DNA of 64,000 bases from assembly GCF_002335745.1 (NCBI RefSeq), contig NZ_NIST01000001.1, positions 3,906,354-3,970,353 on the forward strand. The letters are read 5' to 3'. This document shows, in pieces, positions 56,814 to 64,000 of this stretch. Made by a program: the position numbers and the translations under genes. The stretch is from Evansella halocellulosilytica. Lineage in GTDB: Bacteria > Bacillota > Bacilli > Bacillales > Salisediminibacteriaceae. The notes under the pieces are model-generated. The model searched no databases. It was not told where the DNA came from and was given only the letters and a program-made list of their open reading frames with translations. The stretch's first letter is position 1, and every line of letters begins with the position of its first letter.

Positions 56814-57359
56814 TTATTCACCAAGTTCCTCAACAATAATCGAATCATTCGTATATACACAAATATTTGCAGCAGTCTTTAATGAAGCATAAGCCATTTC
56901 TTTCGCTGACAAATGTTGTGCATGTTCCTTTAACGCTCTGCCAGCAGAAAGAGCATAATTGCCACCTGAACCTATCGCAAGGATTCCATCATCAGGTTCA
57001 ATGACTTCACCTGTTCCTGCAATTAAATATAGGTTTGACTGATCCATAACTATCAACATTGCTTCTAATTTTCGAAGGACACGATCACTTCTCCATTCCT
57101 TCGCTAACTCAACTGCTGCTCGTTGAAGATTTCCGCCAAATTCTTCAAGCTTTGATTCGAATTTTTCATATAAAGTAAATGCGTCTGCAACCGACCCTGC
57201 AAAACCGGCTATTACTTTACCACGATACAACTTACGAACTTTCCTAGCTGTATGTTTCATCACTACTGCATTGCCAAATGTAACTTGGCCGTCTCCAGCC
57301 ATTGCACATTGACCTTTATGTTGTACTGCAAAAATAGTCGTACCCCGTATTTGTTCCAT
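56814..57359 (-). CDS. hslV: HslV/ClpQ, proteolytic subunit of the HslUV protease
   Basis: HslV is the dodecameric peptidase. The 181-residue protein reads [20 protein letters not shown], followed by GDGQVTFGN and the [10 protein letters not shown] motif. Most HslV proteins expose an N-terminal Thr after Met removal. The Bacillus type has a five-residue extension, and B. subtilis CodW is reported to use Ser2. Here residue 2 is Glu, so the nucleophile may be one of the Thr at 7-8 after processing. It lies 16 bases after xerC. Confidence 0.95.
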   Translation of the reverse strand: MEQIRGTTIFAVQHKGQCAMAGDGQVTFGNAVVMKHTARKVRKLYRGKVIAGFAGSVADAFTLYEKFESKLEEFGGNLQRAAVELAKEWRSDRVLRKLEAMLIVMDQSNLYLIAGTGEVIEPDDGILAIGSGGNYALSAGRALKEHAQHLSAKEMAYASLKTAANICVYTNDSIIVEELGE

Positions 57360-57375
57360 TCGTATCCTCCTTGAC

Positions 57376-58269
57376 TTATGCTCTCGGATGAGTGTGACGA
57401 TAAACTTCTCGCAACCTGTCTTTCGTTACATGGGTATAAATTTGAGTCGATGAAAGGTGGCTATGCCCTAAAAGTTCTTGCACCGTTCTTAAATCGGCTC
57501 CTTCATTTAACAAATGTGTTGCAAATGTATGACGTATGACATGCGGACTCATCCTCGATGAAATTGAGGCTTCTTCTACAAGAGAATTTAAGATTTTTCT
57601 TATACTACGATCTGTTAATCTGCCTCCACGGTAATTTAGAAACAAGGCTTGATCGTCTTTCCCGCTTTTCCCTAAATAAGGACGCCCCTTTTGTAAATAA
57701 AGGTCAAGTGCATCCATTGCGTAACTTCCGACTGGGACGTACCTTTCTTTACGACCTTTTCCTTTTACGAAGAGCGTTCCTAATTGTTGATCGTAGTCAG
57801 CTATGTTCAAGTTTACACATTCACTGACACGAATCCCCGTAGCATATAAGAGTTCTAATATCGCTAAATTCCGTTTACCTAATGGGCTGTCGAAGTTGAT
57901 TGACTCAAACAATTTAACCATTTCTTCTTCAAAGAAAAAAGTAGGTAAACGACTTTCCCCCTTTGGAACAGATACCATTTTAAATGGATTCGTTTCTATT
58001 CGTTCTTCTCTAACTAAATAGTCAAAAAAAGAGCGTAATGATGAAATTTTACGAGAAACTGTTTTTCGTGAATATTCTTTCTCATGAAGAGTGGTTAAAT
58101 ATACACGAATTTCCACATATGAAACAGCAGTGATTGTATGAATGTTCTGCTGCTCGACAAACTTTAAAAAGTCAGCTATATCCTTTTGGTAATGGGTAAT
58201 CGTGTGTATAGATGCATTCTTTTCAATTTGCAAGTATTGTATAAACTGTTTGGTCCAATTTGTAATCAT
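57376..58269 (-). CDS. xerC: Tyrosine recombinase XerC (CodV)
   Basis: XerC-type recombinases resolve chromosome dimers at dif. The 297-residue protein has an N-terminal SAM-like core-binding domain and a C-terminal catalytic domain with ATGIRVSEC (Arg I), [14 protein letters not shown] (His-Arg), [16 protein letters not shown] and the nucleophile Tyr. It resembles CodV of B. subtilis in length and gene order. A promoter candidate lies just upstream. Confidence 0.96.
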   Translation of the reverse strand: MITNWTKQFIQYLQIEKNASIHTITHYQKDIADFLKFVEQQNIHTITAVSYVEIRVYLTTLHEKEYSRKTVSRKISSLRSFFDYLVREERIETNPFKMVSVPKGESRLPTFFFEEEMVKLFESINFDSPLGKRNLAILELLYATGIRVSECVNLNIADYDQQLGTLFVKGKGRKERYVPVGSYAMDALDLYLQKGRPYLGKSGKDDQALFLNYRGGRLTDRSIRKILNSLVEEASISSRMSPHVIRHTFATHLLNEGADLRTVQELLGHSHLSSTQIYTHVTKDRLREVYRHTHPRA

Positions 58270-58299
58270 TTATACCTACACCCTTTACCATGATTAAGA

Positions 58300-58336
58300 G
58301 CTACTAAATATTATCACAATTTAGTAGCCCTTTCAA
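58300..58336 (-). promoter_or_regulatory. Promoter of xerC-hslV-hslU-codY overlapped by a palindrome
   Basis: TTGAAA (58336-58331), a 17-base spacer and TAATAT (58313-58308) form a plausible sigma-A promoter 38 bases before xerC. A perfect 10-bp inverted repeat (GCTACTAAAT and ATTTAGTAGC, 58300-58328) spans the spacer and -10, so it could be an operator or, as RNA, the hairpin of read-through transcripts. Confidence 0.5.
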
Positions 58337-58342
58337 TAAATT

Positions 58343-58663
58343 TTACACTTTTTTCACAAAATTCTGAATTGTGGTCGATACTAGTTCTGCATACTTCTTT
58401 TTACGCTCTTTTTTATTTCGAATTCGAGGTTCAAATGGAGGGAAAAGTTCAAAAAAACCATTTGTAATCGTATTCACTCTTATTGAATTACTGCAGACAA
58501 GGTCAACGAATTTATTTATATGATGAGCCTGCAAATGTTTTGCCGTGATCATCTCGTATAAATGAACAGGAATTCCCCGCTTAGCTAGATGCCAAGCGGC
58601 TTTAATTCCTGCTATACCAGCGTCGATGACAATGACATGTTGTTTCAACGGGAATTCCTCCAC
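58343..58663 (-). pseudogene. trmFO: Remnant of trmFO with large internal in-frame deletion
   Basis: TrmFO makes m5U54 in tRNA with a folate and FAD and is about 435 residues long. Here the first ~67 residues (KAAWHLAKRGIPVHLYEM, HHINKFVDLVCSNSIR) match the TrmFO N-terminus. They run directly into the last ~39 residues (PRIRNKKERKKKYAEL and TIQNFVKKV), so about 330 central residues are missing. The FAD dinucleotide motif GAGLAG has become DAGIAG, losing its first Gly. The reading frame is intact but the product cannot be a working enzyme. Its position between topA and xerC is the usual trmFO locus. Confidence 0.88.
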
Positions 58664-58724
58664 TTAATCAATCTTTCCGTTGGCAAATATACCTTATAAA
58701 GAATAAAGATTCAAGCAATTACCC

Positions 58725-60797
58725 TTAATTTTTTTCTTCTTTATAATCACATGATGAACAATGAACTTGTGTACCTTTTTTCGATTTTTTCTCTACGAGC
58801 ATGCTTTCACATTTTGGACATGTTCGTGCAATTGGTTTATCCCACGAAATAAACTCGCAGTCTGGATATCGGTCACACCCGTAAAAAATACGTCGTTTTT
58901 TACTTTTCCTCTCAACGATGTTCCCTTTATGACAACTTGGACATGTTACACCAATTTGCTTGACGATCGCTTTCGTGTTACGGCAGTCAGGAAAATTGGA
59001 GCATGCCATAAACTTTCCGAACCTGCCCATTTTGTATACCATTTCATGTCCACACTTTTCACAATCTTCACCAGCTGGTTCATCGCGAATTTCAACTTCT
59101 TCCATCTCTTCTTCTGCTTTTTTCAACCGTACTTCAAAATCACGATAGAACATATCAATGACACGAACCCAATTTTCTTTACCATCTTCAATGGAGTCTA
59201 AGTCTGTCTCCATCTTTGCAGTAAATTCAACATTTAAAATTTCTGGGAAGAATTCCTGAATTAGTTCTAAAACAATTTCACCTAACTCTGTCGGAACAAA
59301 TCGACGCTCTTCTAAAGCAACGTAGCCTCTACGCTGGATCGTATCAAGCGTCGGAGCATACGTTGAAGGTCTGCCTATTCCTAGCTCTTCCATTGTTTTT
59401 ACGAGTCTTGCCTCCGTATATCGTGGTGGGGGTTGTGTGAAATGCTGGTTCGGCTCTATATTTTCAGCTTTCGCAGTTTCACCTTCACTCATATCTGGGA
59501 GCAATCGATCTTCTTCTTTCTTCCCGTCATCATTTCCTTCAATATAAACTTTCATAAACCCAGGGAATTTTAACTTTGATCCAGTTGCTCTAAATATCAC
59601 ACCGTGATTTTCTAAATCAACTGACATCGTATCCATAATTGCAGGTGCCATTTGACTTGCAACCATCCGTTCCCAAATCAGTTTATAAAGGCGAAACTGA
59701 TCTCTGCTTAAATAAGGTTTTACCGATTTTGGATCTTTCATGACTGATGTCGGACGGATTGCTTCGTGTGCATCCTGTGTTTTGTTCGTTTGCTTTGATT
59801 TAGGTTTCGTTTTGTTATGGTACTCTTTACCGTAATGTGATTCAATATATTCTTGCGCTTCTTTCTGAGCAGTTTCAGATAACCTTGTTGAGTCGGTTCT
59901 CATATAAGTAATTAAACCAACTGTTCCCTCTTTACCTATGTCAATTCCTTCATACAGTTGTTGAGCTAACATCATCGTCTTTTTTGCTCTGAAGTTTAAT
60001 TTCCTTGCTGATTCCTGCTGTAATGAAGAAGTTGTAAACGGGACGACAGGATTTCTTTTTCTTTCTTTCTTTTTTACTTCATTAATATGAAAATCATTTC
60101 CAGAAATTTTTTCTAATACCGCTTCTACATCTTCTTTTGATTTTAGCTCTTTTTTCTTTTGGTCAATTGCAACAAACTTTGCTTCAAATGGCTCCCCATC
60201 TTTCGTAAAGTTTGCTTCAATCGTCCAATACTCTTCAGGCTGGAACTGTTTAATTTCATTTTCACGATCAATTATCATTTTTACAGCTACAGACTGAACT
60301 CTACCGGCACTAAGGCCTTTTTTTACTTTTTTCCATAGTAAGGGACTAATATTATACCCTACTAATCGGTCGAGCACACGGCGAGCTTGTTGTGCATCAA
60401 CCAAATTCATATCAATAGTTCTAGGTTGTTTAAAGGAATCTTTTATTGCTTGTTTTGTAATTTCGTTAAAAACGACACGGCACTCAGAACTTTTGTCTAT
60501 ATTTAAACTGTCTGCCAAATGCCAGGCAATCGCTTCCCCTTCACGATCGGGGTCGGCAGCGAGATATACACGTTTTGCTTTCTTTGCTGCTGTTTTTAAT
60601 TCTTTTAATATTGGCCCTTTTCCGCGAATCGTAATATATTTAGGTGTATATTCTTTTTCAACATCAACCCCCATTTGACTTTTTGGCAAGTCAATAACAT
60701 GTCCCATTGATGCTTTAACTGTGTACTTTTTCCCTAAATATTTTCCGATTGTTTTCGCTTTAGCGGGCGATTCAACGATCACTAAGTAATCGGACAT
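58725..60797 (-). CDS. topA: DNA topoisomerase I
   Basis: TopA relaxes negative supercoils. The 690-residue protein has the Toprim domain ([31 protein letters not shown]), the catalytic Tyr region [14 protein letters not shown], and three C-terminal zinc ribbons (CEKC..., CPSC..., CPKC... each with a later Cys pair). The length equals B. subtilis TopA (691). I start at the ATG of MSDYLV after GGGGGAGG, not the earlier in-frame start. Confidence 0.98.
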   Translation of the reverse strand: MSDYLVIVESPAKAKTIGKYLGKKYTVKASMGHVIDLPKSQMGVDVEKEYTPKYITIRGKGPILKELKTAAKKAKRVYLAADPDREGEAIAWHLADSLNIDKSSECRVVFNEITKQAIKDSFKQPRTIDMNLVDAQQARRVLDRLVGYNISPLLWKKVKKGLSAGRVQSVAVKMIIDRENEIKQFQPEEYWTIEANFTKDGEPFEAKFVAIDQKKKELKSKEDVEAVLEKISGNDFHINEVKKKERKRNPVVPFTTSSLQQESARKLNFRAKKTMMLAQQLYEGIDIGKEGTVGLITYMRTDSTRLSETAQKEAQEYIESHYGKEYHNKTKPKSKQTNKTQDAHEAIRPTSVMKDPKSVKPYLSRDQFRLYKLIWERMVASQMAPAIMDTMSVDLENHGVIFRATGSKLKFPGFMKVYIEGNDDGKKEEDRLLPDMSEGETAKAENIEPNQHFTQPPPRYTEARLVKTMEELGIGRPSTYAPTLDTIQRRGYVALEERRFVPTELGEIVLELIQEFFPEILNVEFTAKMETDLDSIEDGKENWVRVIDMFYRDFEVRLKKAEEEMEEVEIRDEPAGEDCEKCGHEMVYKMGRFGKFMACSNFPDCRNTKAIVKQIGVTCPSCHKGNIVERKSKKRRIFYGCDRYPDCEFISWDKPIARTCPKCESMLVEKKSKKGTQVHCSSCDYKEEKN

Positions 60798-60839
60798 ACC
60801 CAATTTCCTCCCCCTTAGAGGTAATTTAAAATCTTCCCT

Positions 60840-60869
60840 ATTATTAAACACACTTTTAGCATTTGTCAA
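60840..60869 (-). promoter_or_regulatory. Promoter of topA
   Basis: TTGACA (60869-60864), an 18-base spacer and AATAAT (60845-60840) lie about 43 bases before the topA start. Confidence 0.6.
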
Positions 60870-61008
60870 ACATTGAATGAAAAAATTTGAATAAATTCAT
60901 GCAATGAGAGCGCTCATAACAACGTTTTTTTACTATAAATAATTTTCGAATATTTCAAAGAAAAAGATCAAGAAATATTCTATTCTTATTTGTATTCCAC
61001 GAATTCAC

Positions 61009-61881
61009 CTAAAAATATTCCTCTAAAATATTATCGGCAGATAAAATAAGTTTTGCACCTTGTTGTATAAGGTGGTTTGTTCCAAGCGATTCTTCTTGTG
61101 ACAAGCGTCCAGGAAGAGCAAAAACGTCACGATTTTGCTGCAATGCTGTGTCAGCTGTAATGAGTGACCCGCTTCGCTCTTTCGCTTCAACAATTAATGT
61201 GGATAATGATAATCCGCTAATAATTCGATTACGTTCTGGAAAATGCCATTTTTTTGCTTTTACAAATGGAGGGTATTCAGAAAGGACTAATTGGCTATCA
61301 CTCAATGTGTGAAAAAGTGTGGCATTTGAGCGGGGATAAATATGGTCAAAACCAAATGCACAAACGGCGATCGTTTTACCAAGAGCGTTTAATGTTATTT
61401 CGTGTGCATACTGATCAATCCCTATAGCAAGACCGCTGACAATGGTTATATTTTTTTCAATAAGGGGGGGAAGGAGAATTTTCAACTCATCATATGCATA
61501 CTTTGTCGGGTGTCTTGTTCCGACAACGCTTAACAACATTGGGTGTGCTAATAATGATAAATTGCCTTTACAATACAGGACCCATGGAGGATCATAAATT
61601 TGTTTTAATAATGACGGATATTCTTTGTCAAAAATTGTCGTCACATTAATTTTTTTAACCTCTAGTGACTCTGATATTTGTTCAATCGAAAAACGGTTCA
61701 TATTTTGTTTCATTATCGCTGATTGTTTTCCTGTTAATTTAAAGAACGACTGTACTTCATCTGAATGTAAATCATAAATTTTAGTAAATGAAGGATCTAG
61801 GTCATATATTTTTTTTATGAGCCTGAAGTCACCATACGAACAGTAGTGCATATGGAGGAGTTTTTCTTTACGTGTATGCAT
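61009..61881 (-). CDS. dprA: DNA-processing protein DprA (Smf)
   Basis: DprA loads RecA on incoming single-stranded DNA in natural transformation. The 290-residue protein has the Rossmann-like DprA domain with SVVGTRHPTKYAYDEL, IVSGLAIGIDQYAH, the AFGFDHIYPRSN segment, and near the end FALPGRLSQEESLGTNHLIQQGA. The length is close to B. subtilis DprA (297). It lies between sucD and topA as in Bacillus. Confidence 0.95.
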   Translation of the reverse strand: MHTRKEKLLHMHYCSYGDFRLIKKIYDLDPSFTKIYDLHSDEVQSFFKLTGKQSAIMKQNMNRFSIEQISESLEVKKINVTTIFDKEYPSLLKQIYDPPWVLYCKGNLSLLAHPMLLSVVGTRHPTKYAYDELKILLPPLIEKNITIVSGLAIGIDQYAHEITLNALGKTIAVCAFGFDHIYPRSNATLFHTLSDSQLVLSEYPPFVKAKKWHFPERNRIISGLSLSTLIVEAKERSGSLITADTALQQNRDVFALPGRLSQEESLGTNHLIQQGAKLILSADNILEEYF

Positions 61882-61940
61882 TTGTCACCTTTCCTTTCAA
61901 GAGGATCTTTTCGAGGGGATAAGAGGGTTTAATATAATAT

Positions 61941-61974
61941 GAAAGCCCACCCTCACTCATTTCGTGAGGGTGGT
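61941..61974 (-). terminator. Rho-independent terminator of sucCD
   Basis: CCACCCTCAC pairs perfectly with GTGAGGGTGG over a seven-base loop, followed by GCTTTCATATT on the minus strand. It lies 11 bases after the sucD stop. The U-run is weak but the 10-bp stem is strong. Confidence 0.8.
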
Positions 61975-61984
61975 CCTATATTCT

Positions 61985-62890
61985 TTATTTATGTGTCACA
62001 CACTTTTCAAATATACCTTGCTCTTTTAGTACTGAAATAAGTGTCTCTCCCATAACAGCAGGGGTTTCGGCAACTTTTACGCCAGCACCTTCCAGTGTTT
62101 TAATCTTTTCTGCAGCAGTTCCCTTACCGCCAGAAATTATCGCACCTGCGTGGCCCATACGCTTACCAGGAGGCGCCGTTTGACCGCCAATGAAGCCGAC
62201 AACAGGCTTTGTCATATTTTCTTTAATCCATTCAGCAGCTTCTTCTTCTGCAGTACCGCCGATTTCACCGATCATGATCACTGCATACGTTTCTGGATCT
62301 TCATTGAAGAGCTTTAATACATCAATAAAGTCTGTTCCGTTTACAGGATCCCCGCCAATACCTACTGCTGAAGATTGGCCGATTCCTTCTGTTGATAATT
62401 GGTGTACCGCTTCATACGTTAATGTACCAGAGCGTGACACGACACCGACATGACCTTTTTTATGAATGTACCCAGGCATAATACCAATTTTACATTCCTC
62501 AGGAGTGATGACTCCAGGGCAGTTAGGTCCAATTAAACGAGTACTTTTACCTTCTAAATAACGCTTTACTTTCACCATATCTGAAACAGGAATACCTTCT
62601 GTAATCGTTATAACTAACTCAATACCAGAATCAGCTGCTTCCATAATGGCATCTGCAGCAAATGCAGGTGGGACATAAACTACAGAAGCATTTGCCCCTG
62701 TTTTTTCTACAGCATCAGTTACTGTATCAAATACAGGAATACCTTCGACCTCTGTACCACCTTTACCAGGAGTTACACCGCCAACAATGTTCGTTCCATA
62801 TTCAATTGCTTGCTTCGTATGGAATAACCCTGTTGCACCGGTAATTCCTTGAACAATGACTTTCGTATCTTTATTGATCAAGATGCTCAT
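61985..62890 (-). CDS. sucD: Succinyl-CoA synthetase alpha subunit
   Basis: SucD with SucC interconverts succinyl-CoA and succinate in the TCA cycle with nucleotide phosphorylation. The 301-residue protein has the CoA-binding region [33 protein letters not shown] and the phospho-His in [13 protein letters not shown] (about residue 247). The length matches B. subtilis (300). It follows sucC by 17 bases and is followed by a terminator. Confidence 0.98.
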   Translation of the reverse strand: MSILINKDTKVIVQGITGATGLFHTKQAIEYGTNIVGGVTPGKGGTEVEGIPVFDTVTDAVEKTGANASVVYVPPAFAADAIMEAADSGIELVITITEGIPVSDMVKVKRYLEGKSTRLIGPNCPGVITPEECKIGIMPGYIHKKGHVGVVSRSGTLTYEAVHQLSTEGIGQSSAVGIGGDPVNGTDFIDVLKLFNEDPETYAVIMIGEIGGTAEEEAAEWIKENMTKPVVGFIGGQTAPPGKRMGHAGAIISGGKGTAAEKIKTLEGAGVKVAETPAVMGETLISVLKEQGIFEKCVTHK

Positions 62891-62907
62891 TTAAACCCCG
62901 CCTTTCT

Positions 62908-64000
62908 TTACCCTTTAACTAGTGAAACAATTTTTTCTGCACCGTCTGCCATTGAGTCAGCAGCAGTAATATTTAATCCAGATTCCTCTAGAATTTTCTT
63001 CCCTAATTCAACATTTGTCCCTTCTAAACGAACGACTAAAGGAATTTCTAAACCAACCTGTTTTGTCGCAGCGACAACACCATCGGCAATGACATCACAT
63101 TTCATAATGCCGCCAAAAATATTCACGTAAATTCCTTTAACGTTTTCATCAGAAAGGATAATTTTAAATGCTTCTGTTACTTTTTCTTTCGTTGCCCCGC
63201 CTCCAACATCAAGGAAGTTCGCAGGGTCTCCATTGTAGTGTTTAATAATGTCCATCGTAGACATTGCAAGACCCGCACCATTTACCATACATCCAATGTT
63301 TCCATCAAGTGAAATATAACTTAAGTCATATTTTGATGCTTCAATTTCTTTTGGATCTTCCTCATCTAAATCACGATATTCTAAAATATCTTTTTGACGA
63401 TATAATGCGTTTGAATCAAAGTTTAATTTTGCATCAAGTGCCATCACTTTTCCATCACCTGTAGTAACTAGCGGATTAATTTCAGCAATTGAGCAATCCT
63501 TTTCAATAAATACTTTGTATAGTCCCATCATGAATTTGACTGCATCTCGTACTAATTCTTTTGGGATATTAATGTTAAATGCTAGTCTTCTAGCTTGGTA
63601 AGGCATTAATCCGACAACCGGGTCAACGACTTCTTTAAAGATTTTCTCTGGCGTCTCAGCAGCAACTTCTTCAATTTCAGTACCGCCTTCTTCAGATGCC
63701 ATCATAACGACACTTGAAGTTGCACGATCAACAACAAGCCCGATATAATATTCGCTTTGAATGTCGCACCCTTCTTCAATTAGTAAGCGTTTTACTTCTT
63801 TTCCTGCTGGTCCAGTTTGATGCGTTACTAAGGTTTTGCCTAAAATTTCATCGGCATATGTACGAACCTCATCTAAGTTCTTTGCAACCTTTACTCCTCC
63901 AGCTTTTCCGCGACCACCCGCGTGAATTTGTGCTTTGACAACGTTTACATCAGTTCCTAAAGATTTCGCTGCTTCTACTGCTTCTTCTACAGTAAAAGCT
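62908..64000 (-). CDS. sucC: Succinyl-CoA synthetase beta subunit (5' end outside the window)
   Basis: SucC binds nucleotide and, with SucD, succinate. The visible 363 residues start within the ATP-grasp domain ([20 protein letters not shown]), with [12 protein letters not shown], and include [20 protein letters not shown] and [14 protein letters not shown]. About 23 N-terminal residues are missing because the gene runs off the right edge. The frame is continuous from the edge through an internal Met that could be mistaken for a start. Confidence 0.97.
   Translation of the reverse strand, partial: AFTVEEAVEAAKSLGTDVNVVKAQIHAGGRGKAGGVKVAKNLDEVRTYADEILGKTLVTHQTGPAGKEVKRLLIEEGCDIQSEYYIGLVVDRATSSVVMMASEEGGTEIEEVAAETPEKIFKEVVDPVVGLMPYQARRLAFNINIPKELVRDAVKFMMGLYKVFIEKDCSIAEINPLVTTGDGKVMALDAKLNFDSNALYRQKDILEYRDLDEEDPKEIEASKYDLSYISLDGNIGCMVNGAGLAMSTMDIIKHYNGDPANFLDVGGGATKEKVTEAFKIILSDENVKGIYVNIFGGIMKCDVIADGVVAATKQVGLEIPLVVRLEGTNVELGKKILEESGLNITAADSMADGAEKIVSLVKG

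Noticed and set aside
62908-63705. sucC starting at an internal Met (MMASEEGG)
   Set aside because: The frame stays open to the window edge and upstream residues match SucC, so the true start is outside the window.

Overview
The window is one nearly unbroken block of minus-strand genes from a low-GC Gram-positive bacterium of the family Bacillaceae. Gene order and protein content match the Bacillus subtilis segment sucC-sucD-dprA-topA-trmFO-xerC(codV)-hslV-hslU-codY-fla/che-rpsB-tsf-pyrH-frr-uppS-cdsA-dxr-rseP-proS-polC-rimP-nusA-ylxR-ylxQ-infB-ylxP-rbfA-truB-ribF-rpsO. All genes read right to left. Bacillus-specific markers are CodY, SwrD, FliY, CheC/CheD, FlhF/FlhG and a PolC-type replicative polymerase. 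The species cannot be fixed from this sequence; a free-living, motile, possibly alkaliphilic Bacillus relative is a reasonable guess.

Layout from high to low coordinates. 64000-61941: sucC (cut by the window edge) and sucD with a terminator. 61881-54475: dprA, topA, a collapsed trmFO remnant, then xerC-hslV-hslU-codY, probably from a promoter embedded in a palindrome. 54474-53318: a 1.16 kb non-coding stretch with two structured repeats, a strong terminator and fla/che promoter candidates. 53317-23267: the fla/che operon, about 30 kb, covering rod (flgB, flgC, fliE), MS ring and switch (fliF, fliG, fliM, fliY), export apparatus (fliH-J, fliO-R, flhA, flhB), hook (fliK, flgD, flgE), placement (flhF, flhG), chemotaxis (cheY, cheB, cheA, cheW, cheC, cheD), sigD and a swrB-like gene, plus several small genes of unknown function. 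23257-19855: rpsB, tsf, pyrH and frr with clear terminators. 19521-15452: uppS-cdsA-dxr-rseP (cell-envelope lipid and isoprenoid synthesis, and the site-2 protease). 14801-8606: proS and polC. 8009-142: the rimP-nusA-infB-rbfA-truB-ribF translation cluster, followed by the leader of rpsO at the left edge.

The unusual content is not in the conserved genes. (1) At least five copies of an intergenic repeat can fold into a string of short hairpins whose loops carry GGA, very like CsrA/RsmA binding sites. One copy lies in the 3' region of codY and one just upstream of the fla/che promoters. (2) ylxP carries an in-frame amber codon at position 23. (3) trmFO has lost its middle and survives as a 106-codon N-terminus/C-terminus join. 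(4) A repeat end supplies the stop codon of rseP. (5) Two other intergenic repeat types (GC-rich and GTGCCAGGCA-ended) sit near polC and truB. No CRISPR array, tRNA, rRNA, prophage or transposase gene was seen.
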